Source: Lachnospira hominis (ex Liu et al. 2021) (GTDB lineage: Bacteria; Bacillota; Clostridia; Lachnospirales; Lachnospiraceae). Taken from it: a stretch of DNA of 64,000 nt. The notes beneath the pieces are model-generated. The model was not told the DNA's origin. It made no database searches and saw only the letters and a program-made list of their open reading frames with translations. The position numbers and the translations under genes were made by a program. This document shows positions 1 through 8,571 of this stretch, one piece after another. Each line of letters begins with the position of its first letter. The first letter of the stretch is position 1. The stretch is taken from positions 386,915-450,914 of the forward strand of contig NZ_JACOPD010000002.1 of the NCBI RefSeq assembly GCF_014287955.1, read 5' to 3'.

Positions 1-32
1 TGGTTATTTCCAATGCCCACCGAACTTTCTCT

Positions 33-482
33 TCATCTTAAAAATTTATAATCCCCAAGCGATGATCCAGATACCGTCAATGCCTTAATTCCATAATTAA
101 GATTCCAATCGTCAGGAAGTGTATATGTAACTTTGATTGTTCCTGTATACTCAACCTTATTTCCATCTTTATCTGTTAAGTTGATTATTCCCGACAAGCC
201 GTTATCACCAAACATATAATCAAGATAATTATGCACATATGGATCATCTGTAAAATCATGAAGTCCTTCTGCTGCGGTCTTAATATCTACAGAAACATTC
301 GTTGCTGCACAACTTTTATCCAGTTCGACGGTAACGTCACCACTTTTTAATTTCTTAGTTGCAGATGCTGCAAAAACCTGTGTTAAAGGACTTGCACTTA
401 CTCCTAGTACAAGCATAGCAGCCATCAAAAATGCCATTACTGCCGAAACACATCTTTTTGTTGTTACTTTGACATTTACCAT
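33..482 (-). CDS. Secreted protein, truncated or frameshifted at window edge
   Basis: A 149-residue product with a clear Sec signal peptide: basic N-terminus, hydrophobic stretch at about residues 13-30, and an Ala-rich cleavage region near residue 38 (VFAASA). The start is supported by AAGGAGG upstream of ATG. The rest is a beta-rich extracellular segment with no family I can name. The end is suspicious: the frame stops after GDYKFLR, but removing one A from the T/A run at about 38-45 would let it read on as LDEEKVRWALEIT to the window edge. It is either a frameshifted gene or one whose true end lies outside the window. Exported location is well supported; function is unknown. Confidence 0.6.
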   Translation of the reverse strand: MVNVKVTTKRCVSAVMAFLMAAMLVLGVSASPLTQVFAASATKKLKSGDVTVELDKSCAATNVSVDIKTAAEGLHDFTDDPYVHNYLDYMFGDNGLSGIINLTDKDGNKVEYTGTIKVTYTLPDDWNLNYGIKALTVSGSSLGDYKFLR

Positions 483-642
483 TATTCCTTTCTCCTCCTT
501 AAATGTCTAATTATTGCGTTGTTAGATTACGACTAATTCCTGTTAATTATCTCTAACTTAAATGCAGTATCTGCCTGTTTTCCATATCTTTCGTGCAATA
601 TTGCACCATTATTTTGTACAGTCTATTTATAAAACAGCTTAT

Positions 643-683
643 AAAAAAGCAATGCCAGTGGTATATCCCGCCGGCATTGCTTT
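643..683 (-). terminator. Intrinsic terminator of the Rpn-like gene
   Basis: On the minus strand an AAGCAATGCC arm pairs with GGCATTGCTT and is followed directly by a T run. It lies just past the stop codon of the nuclease-like gene. Confidence 0.8.
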
Positions 684-690
684 GTCTGTA

Positions 691-1701
691 TCAGTTCGTT
701 TTAAGTTTTTCTTTAATCTCATCTATATTATACTCTGGAGCCGAAGCTGTTACCGCATCATACATTGGCTTCATGTCATCCTCTTCTTCCTCAAGCTCAG
801 ATGCTATTATTGATAATGGCTTGCCCCTTTTAACTTTCTTTATAACAAGATTAATCTTAGCCAATTTTTCCCCTTCTTTTTTTCCCTCTTCCCTTCCTTC
901 TTGTCTTCCTTCTTGTCTTCCTTCTTCCCTTCCTTCTTGTCTTCCTTCTTCCCTTCCTTTTTCTCTTCCTTCTTCTTTTGCTTCTTCAGCCAATATTTTT
1001 CTTACCTTTTCTTCATCATAATCATATATACTCACTTCAATTACCTCCGCTCTGTGCTCCTCAAAGAAATCAACAAGTATATCATCTTTCATACATTCAT
1101 CCATTGCTGTCATTACTGCAGTCCTGATATCTATATTTTCAAAATCAGTCTTATATCTCACCTTTTCAACGAATGTCATGTAATCACGAAGACTCTTACA
1201 TCTGTCAAGAATCGCTGCATCTCCATTAATATTTATAACACGTACTTTAAGTTCTATTTGTGGATTATTTACATAATTTTCAAACATATCAGATAATCGT
1301 ATTATTTCCTCATTATCAATCCACTTTTCTCTGCCATTATAAAATGTTATAAAATGTGGAACCGGAAGCTTTATCATACTCCTTCTATGAAGCAAATCAT
1401 TACTATACATTTCCCTGTATACGTCTGATAAATAGTGCAAAAATCTTAATGGCATATTGGGGTTTTTGCTTGACTGCTGTTCAAACATATATAAATTCAT
1501 GCTAAGTAAAAATGACGCATCATTTTTATATTTCATATATGAGCCGCCGTTTAATGTTGTAACTTCCAAAGCATCCACATCTTCATAATTTGAATTGTTG
1601 AGTGCATTATACAATTCAAGAAGATTTTTCTTATCCCTGTAAATCATACAAAATACATTATCCTTAAACTTAACTGCTACATTGTCTTTCTTCTCTGCCA
1701 T
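691..1701 (-). CDS. Rpn family / PD-(D/E)XK nuclease-like putative transposase
   Basis: A 336-residue protein of the Rpn (recombination-promoting nuclease, YhgA-like) type, common in multiple copies in Clostridia. The N-terminal part (FKDNVFCMIYRDKKNLLELY, residues 12-31) and the VPHFITFYNG strand near residue 118 are typical of the PDDEXK-type fold. Known family members cut DNA and promote RecA-independent recombination; this is inferred here. Residues about 240-280 are a run of Gly-Arg-Glu-Glu/Gln repeats encoded by tandem 12-bp units, a charged helical tail often seen in this family. The start has an ideal AGGAGG 7 bases upstream of ATG, and a terminator follows the stop. It is a solitary gene with no cargo visible. 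Confidence 0.8.
   Translation of the reverse strand: MAEKKDNVAVKFKDNVFCMIYRDKKNLLELYNALNNSNYEDVDALEVTTLNGGSYMKYKNDASFLLSMNLYMFEQQSSKNPNMPLRFLHYLSDVYREMYSNDLLHRRSMIKLPVPHFITFYNGREKWIDNEEIIRLSDMFENYVNNPQIELKVRVININGDAAILDRCKSLRDYMTFVEKVRYKTDFENIDIRTAVMTAMDECMKDDILVDFFEEHRAEVIEVSIYDYDEEKVRKILAEEAKEEGREKGREEGRQEGREEGRQEGRQEGREEGKKEGEKLAKINLVIKKVKRGKPLSIIASELEEEEDDMKPMYDAVTASAPEYNIDEIKEKLKTN
865..1000. repeat. Tandem 12-bp repeats encoding GREE/GRQE
   Basis: About ten imperfect copies of a 12-base unit (plus-strand form CTTCCTTCTTGT or CTTCCTTCTTCC) inside the Rpn-like gene. Each unit encodes four residues, so copy-number changes keep the frame. Confidence 0.85.
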
Positions 1702-2057
1702 AGATATCCTCCTCTTCTTTGCAGGCTGATATCCGTGTGCACATATACTATTTTTATGTTTTTATAAGAGTATATTAGCATTAAAAAAAATCAAATACAA
1801 GCCTGCTTTATATAAATGTGTGTCACATGGGTAAAACTGAATGAACATTCAGCCCAAGATAAAAGAATCGTCTTCTTAATTCTTTTAATATATTAATATC
1901 ACAATTTAATATACTTGTCAATACTACAAATGTATTTTTTATACAATAATACCAAGCTGTATTTATTATAGATTCTATCTATACATTTTTCTATTCTATA
2001 TTAATACTGTAAATATGGCAGTTGACTCCGGCATGTGCATAAGTCCTACCGAACATT
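1702..2057. other. Intergenic, no gene seen
   Basis: AT-rich stretch without a credible reading frame. It holds the palindrome CTGAATGAACATTCAG (1837-1852) and a 9-bp inverted repeat TAAAAGAAT / ATTCTTTTA (1860-1887) without a T tract. Their role is unknown. Confidence 0.6.
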
Positions 2058-2312
2058 TCATTTTAAGGCATATACTCCCATGAAGAATCTGGTCAACGCC
2101 GCTTCCTCTATTCCTTTTTCCGTTAGTACCGGCTGTCTTGGCGATGTACGGCTCACAAGCCCTTCTTTTTCAAGTCCGTTAATTGTTCTGCTTATTGCAT
2201 AATGTTCTTCTCCTAGCATTCTTGACATATTCATCACAGTACATGACTCACGCTCAAGCTGTAAAAATGCAAGCAGCACCCTTAATCTTAATATTTCTGC
2301 TGTATCAGACAT
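2058..2312 (-). CDS. Small winged-helix DNA-binding protein (MarR-like)
   Basis: An 84-residue protein from MSDTAEILRLRV. It fits a single winged helix: the recognition helix region is around EEHYAISRTINGLEKEGLV and the wing around RTSPRQPVLTEKG, as in MarR or PadR-type regulators. The family's dimerisation helices are mostly missing, so it is a minimal or shortened form. A longer frame starts at 2366, but the extra AT-rich leader (KYNINLEYKYKRK) looks non-coding. It is divergent from hcp about 500 bases away, so a redox or nitrosative link is possible but unproven. Confidence 0.6.
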   Translation of the reverse strand: MSDTAEILRLRVLLAFLQLERESCTVMNMSRMLGEEHYAISRTINGLEKEGLVSRTSPRQPVLTEKGIEEAALTRFFMGVYALK

Positions 2313-2821
2313 ATTTATCCACACTTTCCTTTTATATTTATATTCCAAATTAATATTATATTTCATATCTTCATTGTTTTATTAGTCTTATCTGACTCTA
2401 AAATATAATAATTTATTTTTTTTATAAATCCAATCATTTTGTTATAAAAATTGTGCAGTAAAATGATAAGTTTTTTCAGTATATAATTTTTTATACTTAA
2501 ATTATATTTTAGATACTTTTTATATTTTAATTCTTGAAAAATCATTGTTTGTGAATTATACTGACCAATATAGTTATATCATGTATCCCCGCTTTTTATG
2601 GAATGGAACCAAAAGCTGCTTCCGAATTAGAACGTGAATTTAAAGGATCTGATCATAACGGAATCAAAAAAGCATAGAAGAAATCAATATTATAATTTCC
2701 AAAGGACAAAATTAACAAAAAGCCGTATTATTCCCGGATTTTATGTCAATCATAAAGACAGTGCTTTCTAAATGCACAATATCAAATGGATGATACATCT
2801 TTCATTCAAGAAGGAGAACTT
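2313..2821. other. Intergenic region upstream of hcp with a possible gene remnant
   Basis: The left part is very AT-rich. At about 2559-2679 a plus-strand frame reads ILTNIVISCIPAFYGMEPK and then about 20 more residues (AASELEREFKGSDHNGIKKA) before TAG. Its codons look coding-like, but there is no start signal, so it may be the tail of a lost gene. The rest should carry the hcp promoter; no site is clear enough to place. Confidence 0.3.
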
Positions 2822-4495
2822 ATGGGGAATAATATGGAACTCGGATATGAAATGTTCTGCTATCAGTGTGAACAGACGGCCGGAGGCAAAGGCTGCACTA
2901 AACTTGGTGTATGCGGTAAAACTCCCGAAATAGCCGGTTTGCAGGATTTACTTATTTTTCAGATAAAGGGCATAAGCTGTTATGCAAAAACATTTATTGA
3001 ACAAGAACAACACGTAGATAAATCAATCGTAACATTTATCGAAAACGCTCTTTTTACTACTCTTACAAATGTCAATTTCGATGCAGATGCTCATGTAAAA
3101 TTGCTGCGTCAGTCACAGGAAATCAAAGAAACTTTAAAAAGCAGTGTCGGTGAAATAAACAATCCGACATATCATGCCACTTACAAACTTCCAAACGATA
3201 AAAATGAGATGCTAAAAGATGCCTATATCGCAGGCATTATGTATGATTCATCACTTGACCCCGATATACGTTCACTGAGACAGACTGTTGTATACGGTCT
3301 TAAAGGTATCAGTGCATACGGACATCAGGCACGCGAGCTCGGATTTTACAGCGATGAAGTTGACGATTTTTATATTACAGCTCTTGAAGCCGTAACAGAT
3401 GACAGGCTTACAGTTGAAGACCTTATACGACTTACTATGCGTACAGGTGAAATGGCTGTTGAAATAATAAAACAGCTTGACGATGCCAACACATCTGTTT
3501 ATGATAACCCCTCTCCTCACACCGTTAATGTGAATATCAAAAAAGGACCATTTATAATTATCTCCGGCCATGATTTAAAAGACCTTGAAATGTTATTAAA
3601 ACAGACCGAAGGCACAGGAATAAATATATATACTCACGGTGAAATGCTTCCAAGCCACGGATATGCAGGATTAAAAAAATATCCTCATCTTATTGGCAAT
3701 TTTGGTGGTGCATGGCAAGACCAGCAAAAAGAATTTGACAACTTACCCGGATGTATCATAATGACAACCAACTGCCTTATGCGTCCGAGAGACTCATATA
3801 AGGACAGAATTTATTCAACTAATGTTGTCGGCTGGGAAGGCGTAAAACACATTGAGAAAAAATCTGACGGTGAAAAGGACTTTTCTCCCGTTATAAGACA
3901 GGCACTTGAACTTGGAGGGTTTAAAGAAGATATTGAACCTCATAATATACTTGTCGGTTTTGGACATGAGGCGGTATTAAGCAACGCCCAGTCAATCGTA
4001 GATGCCGTAAAATCAGGTCATATAAGACACTTTTTCCTTATCGGAGGCTGTGACGGTGCAAGACCCGGACGTAATTATTATACAGAATTTGCAAAACTTG
4101 TTCCCAATGACTGTATTATCATGACTCTTGCATGCGGAAAATACCGTTTTAACAAGCTTGATTTCGGTGAAGCTGCAGGAATCCCTCGTCTGCTTGATAT
4201 TGGTCAGTGTAACGATGCATATTCTGCTGTCCGGATTGCAACTGCACTCGCCGATGCTTTTGAAACAGACATAAACGGTCTTCCCCTGTCACTCATCATA
4301 TCATGGTATGAACAGAAAGCCGTTGCCGACCTGCTGGCATTATTAAGTCTGGGTTTCAAAAATATATACCTTGGTCCGACGCTTCCGGCTTTCATAAGCC
4401 CAAATGTTCTTCAATATCTTACCGACACTTTTAACCTCAGGCTTATAAGCAATGCCGAAGATGATATAAAAACATGCCTGCGTCAGGCTGTATAA
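2822..4495 (+). CDS. hcp: Hydroxylamine reductase / hybrid-cluster protein
   Basis: A 557-residue Hcp (prismane protein), a cytoplasmic Fe-S enzyme that reduces hydroxylamine in vitro and NO under nitrosative stress in other bacteria. The N-terminal [4Fe-4S] ligands are C13, C16, C25 and C31 (C-x2-C-x8-C-x5-C). Hybrid-cluster ligands are visible later in HGEMLPSHGYAG, NCLMRP, GGCDGARPGR, LACGKYRFN and WYEQKA. The ATG at 2822 is preceded by AAGGAG; an upstream ATG at 2786 lacks a good site. No Hcr-type reductase gene is adjacent, so its electron donor lies elsewhere. It converges with the sigma/anti-sigma pair. Confidence 0.97.
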   Translation: MGNNMELGYEMFCYQCEQTAGGKGCTKLGVCGKTPEIAGLQDLLIFQIKGISCYAKTFIEQEQHVDKSIVTFIENALFTTLTNVNFDADAHVKLLRQSQEIKETLKSSVGEINNPTYHATYKLPNDKNEMLKDAYIAGIMYDSSLDPDIRSLRQTVVYGLKGISAYGHQARELGFYSDEVDDFYITALEAVTDDRLTVEDLIRLTMRTGEMAVEIIKQLDDANTSVYDNPSPHTVNVNIKKGPFIIISGHDLKDLEMLLKQTEGTGINIYTHGEMLPSHGYAGLKKYPHLIGNFGGAWQDQQKEFDNLPGCIIMTTNCLMRPRDSYKDRIYSTNVVGWEGVKHIEKKSDGEKDFSPVIRQALELGGFKEDIEPHNILVGFGHEAVLSNAQSIVDAVKSGHIRHFFLIGGCDGARPGRNYYTEFAKLVPNDCIIMTLACGKYRFNKLDFGEAAGIPRLLDIGQCNDAYSAVRIATALADAFETDINGLPLSLIISWYEQKAVADLLALLSLGFKNIYLGPTLPAFISPNVLQYLTDTFNLRLISNAEDDIKTCLRQAV

Positions 4496-4571
4496 AATAA
4501 ATCTGTATATTTTCTCCGTGCTACTGCAACTAGCAGAACTATAATCAGATGTATATTGTTTAATATGTATA

Positions 4572-4637
4572 TTCCCACGGGTGCAATTTTCACATATTGG
4601 ATTTATAATCCCAATGTGAAAATTGTGCCCGCGGGAA
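4572..4637. terminator. Long imperfect inverted repeat between convergent genes
   Basis: Arms TTCCCACGGGTGCAATTTTC and its near complement (…GTGCCCGCGGGAA) pair over about 24 bases with only two or three mismatches or wobbles on either strand. There is no T tract, so it is not a textbook intrinsic terminator, though its place between two gene ends suggests a bidirectional one. Confidence 0.5.
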
Positions 4638-4673
4638 ACCTTACTTACTAATTCACCGTATATCTATCTGATT

Positions 4674-5798
4674 TCATCTCCACTCTGAATTTTCATAAAT
4701 ATCAAGAAAACTTGAAATAAATTTCTTATTCTGCTTTTCTTCATCTGTTCCTACATTAGACTGCCAGCCATATGTCATATAATCATGATATGTTTTTTTG
4801 TTGAAGTCTTTTAATCCGAATTCATCTTTCAGACTCTGGATATCATCAGCATACATTTTTTCAAATGTCTTAAATGCTTTCGATGGATTTTTGAATACTG
4901 CATATCCGTTTGAATTTGCACCAATCGCAAAATCTTCACTTATGTCGGTAAATTTGCTGACATTGACATTACCTTTGATTCCATTTGTGCCTGCCGTATA
5001 CTCCTGTGTATAATAATTTCTTGTATACACTTTTCTTGCGAAAAATGCGACGATGCATGCAGCAACAATAATAACAACAATCACAATTTTCTTTACATCA
5101 ACTTTTTTCTTAGTTTTTGACTTCTTAAACTCTCTGTCTGAGTTTTTGCTGTTTGCTCCCATGTCCTCATACATATCCTTATTTGCCTGCATTCCCAGCA
5201 AATCCATACTGTTGTTTGAACTGTCATAATCTCCAAATGGCATATAATATATCCTCCTTATATTTAAAATTTTTCTTAAAGACCTGTATATTATAAATAT
5301 TGCCGCCAAAAGTGCCGCCGCAATAAATATATATCTTATCAGCCAGTATTCATATACAAATTCCGGTATCGCATCAGCTTCATTTCCATCTGTATAATAC
5401 ATTCTCATAAAATCATACCCGGTAACATAATACCATTTCTTTCCGCATGTTAAATTTATGTTTTTATGATTGATAGTTCCGTTAAAAGAATATGTTTTCG
5501 TATCTGGATTATATTCAAGTGTAATACAATTATCAGACTGGACAAGTTTGTCCATAAACCTGTTACTCAAAATTGTATACAGCATCAATAATATTAAAAA
5601 AAGCACCACAATACTCATCGCAATTACAATCTTTATATTCTTTTTAACAAGTGACTTACGTTCCAATGAAAAAAGCCATTTTTCATAATCTGTATCTTTA
5701 CTCTCATCAAGTATTTTCTGCTTTACCCAGTCATTTGCTTTAAGATTGGAAACAGATTTTTCGAGTTTTTCTTTTTTTAAATACTTTTCAATATCCAT
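4674..5798 (-). CDS. Membrane protein paired with an ECF sigma factor, probable anti-sigma factor
   Basis: A 374-residue protein starting 2 bases after the sigma factor stop, so the two are translationally coupled. Residues 1-50 are a charged cytoplasmic segment (…WVKQKILDESKDTDYEKW…). Hydrophobic segments lie at about 56-78, 155-173 and 238-255, with extracytoplasmic stretches between and after them. The coupling and topology fit a membrane anti-sigma factor that holds the sigma factor until an envelope signal arrives; this is inference, as I do not recognise the family. There is a strong internal AAGGAGG site before ATG at 5243 (MPFGDYDSS, residue 186), so the C-terminal 189 residues may also be made separately. 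Confidence 0.65.
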   Translation of the reverse strand: MDIEKYLKKEKLEKSVSNLKANDWVKQKILDESKDTDYEKWLFSLERKSLVKKNIKIVIAMSIVVLFLILLMLYTILSNRFMDKLVQSDNCITLEYNPDTKTYSFNGTINHKNINLTCGKKWYYVTGYDFMRMYYTDGNEADAIPEFVYEYWLIRYIFIAAALLAAIFIIYRSLRKILNIRRIYYMPFGDYDSSNNSMDLLGMQANKDMYEDMGANSKNSDREFKKSKTKKKVDVKKIVIVVIIVAACIVAFFARKVYTRNYYTQEYTAGTNGIKGNVNVSKFTDISEDFAIGANSNGYAVFKNPSKAFKTFEKMYADDIQSLKDEFGLKDFNKKTYHDYMTYGWQSNVGTDEEKQNKKFISSFLDIYENSEWR

Positions 5799-5800
5799 AA

Positions 5801-6322
5801 TCAGACCTCCCTTAAAGACTTTTCTAATTTTTTTCTCGCCCGGTTCAGCCTTGTTGTCACATTGCCGACACTTATTTCAAGTAAATCAGCAATCTGTGCA
5901 ACCGAATATTCTTCATAATAAAATAATTGTATTACAACCGAAAGGTCCTTTGGCAGTGCAAGCACTGCTTTTAATACAGCCTCACTGTTATCATCACTGT
6001 CACCTGTATTATCCTGTGCGACAGCCTCATCTGCAAACAATCTCAACTGCTCATCGTCATATATAACCTTTCTCTTCCAGCCGCTTGTAACAAGATTTTT
6101 ACTTATATTAATCGCGACCCGCAAAAACCATGCTTTTTCGTGTTCATCATTTTTAAACAGCGGCTTTGCAATCAGATACTTTTCAAATGTCATCTGCAAC
6201 ACATCTTCCGCATCCTGATAATTTTTCAAATACATGAATGCAGTGCGAAAAACTCTGTCGCCATGTTTTTCGAGCAGACGTGCCGCCTGACTTTCATTTT
6301 CAGTTTTACTTTCGTTTTCCAT
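5801..6322 (-). CDS. ECF RNA polymerase sigma factor
   Basis: A 173-residue sigma-70 family protein of the extracytoplasmic function type. Region 2 is seen in YLKNYQDAEDVLQMTFEKYL (about residues 28-50), and region 4 has the helix-turn-helix SVAQIADLLEISVGNVTTRL (about 139-158). A variable linker (DEAVAQDNTGDSDDNSEA) joins them. It directs RNA polymerase to a small regulon, probably including its own operon. The downstream membrane gene is the likely cognate anti-sigma factor. The signal sensed cannot be read from the sequence. Confidence 0.92.
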   Translation of the reverse strand: MENESKTENESQAARLLEKHGDRVFRTAFMYLKNYQDAEDVLQMTFEKYLIAKPLFKNDEHEKAWFLRVAINISKNLVTSGWKRKVIYDDEQLRLFADEAVAQDNTGDSDDNSEAVLKAVLALPKDLSVVIQLFYYEEYSVAQIADLLEISVGNVTTRLNRARKKLEKSLREV

Positions 6323-6510
6323 ATGTAGTGCTCCATATATTCATTGAAATGTAATTTATTATATCATTTTCCTTTCATAATAAATACAATCCACACCCGC
6401 AAAATGTAACACATTTTAATTTTATTTTTACAAAATTTTACATGACAGCTTTATGAAATACTTTTTTACCTTCCTTCAGTAATTATTCTGAAATAACTTT
6501 TTGTTATATT

Positions 6511-6570
6511 AAAAGGGCTGTCACACTAATGAAATGAAATTTCAAATCGTTAGTGCGGCAGCCCCTTATA
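6511..6570 (-). terminator. Intrinsic terminator after the MATE gene
   Basis: On the minus strand GGGGCTGCCGCACTAA pairs with TTAGTGTGACAGCCC and is followed by TTTTAATA. Confidence 0.85.
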
Positions 6571-6581
6571 TTATACTTGCA

Positions 6582-7949
6582 TTATGAATTTTTTTCCGCC
6601 ATTCTCATAACTTCCTTCCATGCCGGCGAGAACAGATAATAACCTATCATTGCAAACATTCCAAAGCTGAAAGATATTGGGAAACACAACATTACCCATG
6701 TTCCATCAAAATATCTGTTAATAATATAGGCACTTGGAATTCTGACTGCCCAAAGCATAAGAATGTTAACAATTGTAGTATAACGCACCTTTCCAGTTCC
6801 GTTTACAATAGATATTATACAGTTAAAAATAGCAAAAAACCACTGTGAAAGCAACATGACAACTACATGTCTGCTCGCATACATCAATACCATTTCATCT
6901 GATGAAAAGAAACGGATTATAGGTTTATGTATCATTATAAAAAACAATCCAAAACCTAATGTAATCAGACCTGAACACAATGGAATCCTCCAGTGTCCCT
7001 CTTTAATTCTTGCATATTTCTTCGCACCATAATTCTGTCCTGAAAATGTAGTGGCTGCCGAAGACAATCCTGTAATTGCTATGTTAGAGCATCCCGTGAT
7101 TCTTCCTGCTACTGCACCTCCGGCCATAAATATAGCACCCTGTGAATTATTAAATGTCTGTAATGCAACATGCCCTAATGAATAAAGCGAATTGTTAAGT
7201 CCAACAGGCAAACCAATAGCCAGAATATCTTTCATCATTGTACCAGAGAATCTTCTCGGCAAAAATGTAAACTGTATCTCCGGAAACTTCTTTCTTATAT
7301 AAACAATACTTACAATCCATGAAATAAACATGGCAATACTTGTAGAAAGTGCAGCTCCGGCTACATCCATTCCAACCCCTGCAACAAACAATAAATCAAA
7401 TACTACATTAGAAACACATGACACAACCAGAAACCATAACGAAGCCTTACTGTCTCCAAGTCCTCTTAAAATTCCGGCATTCATATTATAACCCAGATTA
7501 CCAAGTGTACCTAAGAATACAACCCTTGTGTAGATTAATGCAGCATTCCACACATCCTGCGGCACTTTCATAAATTCCAGAATATACGGTGCTGCAAACC
7601 ATCCAAGAATTCCAATCGGAATACCTATAATATATATAAATGTTATTGAAGTTCCACATACTGAAACAACCTTTTCCGATTCCTTAGCCCCGGTATATTG
7701 TGAAATAAGAATAGACACACCTGTTCCTATTCCTAAAAAAACACATAATAATACTTCAACCGGCTGTGAACTTGTTCCTACAGCAGCCAAAGATGTATCG
7801 CCACAGTATTTACCTATTACAATTGCATCAACCGTAGTATATAACTGCTGCAAAACATTTCCAATAATAATTGGTATCGCAAACAGTATAATATTTTTCA
7901 TTATATGACCTGTTGTCATATCAATCTTACTTTTTTGTGTACCTGACAT
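6582..7949 (-). CDS. MATE family efflux transporter
   Basis: A 455-residue inner-membrane protein with about 12 hydrophobic helices in two similar halves, as in the MATE (NorM/DinF-like) drug or metabolite:cation antiporters. The N-terminus is typical (MTTGHIMKNIILFAIPIIIG, then NVLQQLYTTVDAIVIGKY), with the conserved Gln-Leu-Tyr-Asn/Thr-Thr-Val-Asp motif and the GxGTGVSILISQYTG stretch. The substrate cannot be told. It stands alone with its own terminator; AGGAGC precedes the start. It is only distantly similar to the MATE at 60222. Confidence 0.95.
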   Translation of the reverse strand: MSGTQKSKIDMTTGHIMKNIILFAIPIIIGNVLQQLYTTVDAIVIGKYCGDTSLAAVGTSSQPVEVLLCVFLGIGTGVSILISQYTGAKESEKVVSVCGTSITFIYIIGIPIGILGWFAAPYILEFMKVPQDVWNAALIYTRVVFLGTLGNLGYNMNAGILRGLGDSKASLWFLVVSCVSNVVFDLLFVAGVGMDVAGAALSTSIAMFISWIVSIVYIRKKFPEIQFTFLPRRFSGTMMKDILAIGLPVGLNNSLYSLGHVALQTFNNSQGAIFMAGGAVAGRITGCSNIAITGLSSAATTFSGQNYGAKKYARIKEGHWRIPLCSGLITLGFGLFFIMIHKPIIRFFSSDEMVLMYASRHVVVMLLSQWFFAIFNCIISIVNGTGKVRYTTIVNILMLWAVRIPSAYIINRYFDGTWVMLCFPISFSFGMFAMIGYYLFSPAWKEVMRMAEKNS

Positions 7950-8089
7950 CTTTTGCTCCTTTTATAAAACAAAATTTCCATATCTATTATTTATAATAAT
8001 ACTGCAATAGAATTGCATTTTCTAGCGATTAATAGCATGGAATACAGAAAAATTGTCTGTAATATATTTATTTTATAATGCCTGTGAAC

Positions 8090-8569
8090 TTATATCTTCT
8101 CGTATGCGATTCTCTCGTCACCATTTATAAGCTTAATAATACCGCATTTTTTAAATCCGTTTTTTTCAATCTGATGTTGCATTATTTTATTATCTTTATG
8201 CGTATCAATGCGAAGATGTGCTTTTTTTGCTGAACAGAAATCAACAGCTTTATTTAATACTCCTTTGATTTTTCCGTCGCTTGCAACCCTGTGTATGACA
8301 CCGTACTCCTCATCCGAGAGCCACTGCCCGTTTTTTATCACCTCGTATGTCTCATCCTCACAGATGTCAAACATAAATACCGCATGAATTTGATTTTCCT
8401 CTTCAATTACATACATTTTCTTATTGTTTATGTCATTTTCAATCAGCTGTTCGGAAGGATAGTTTGTTCCCCACTGTGTCGGATTTCCGTTTTCAGCCAT
8501 AAATTTTCTGGCATATGAATAAACATCTGTTATATTATTCAAATCTTCAGTCTTTGCAAGACGTATCAT
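8090..8569 (-). CDS. GNAT family N-acetyltransferase
   Basis: A 159-residue GNAT-fold protein. The opening MIRLAKTEDLNNITDVYSYA and the MAENGNPTQWG motif mark a small Firmicutes GNAT group. The acetyl-CoA binding region lies around HRVASDGKIKGVLNKAVDFC and the terminal HLRIDTHKDNKIMQHQIEKN. The acceptor substrate is unknown. It starts 2 bases after the NhaC stop and is the last gene of a tightly coupled three-gene operon. Confidence 0.9.
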   Translation of the reverse strand: MIRLAKTEDLNNITDVYSYARKFMAENGNPTQWGTNYPSEQLIENDINNKKMYVIEEENQIHAVFMFDICEDETYEVIKNGQWLSDEEYGVIHRVASDGKIKGVLNKAVDFCSAKKAHLRIDTHKDNKIMQHQIEKNGFKKCGIIKLINGDERIAYEKI

Positions 8570-8571
8570 TA

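Noticed and set aside
593..1021. Plus-strand frames rich in Ser-Leu-Pro-Ser repeats
   Set aside because: They are the antisense reading of the GREE/GRQE repeats of the Rpn-like gene and lack a ribosome binding site.
2363..2545. 60-residue minus-strand frame
   Set aside because: Extremely Ile/Lys/Asn/Tyr-rich product of AT-rich DNA with no binding site; typical of non-coding sequence.
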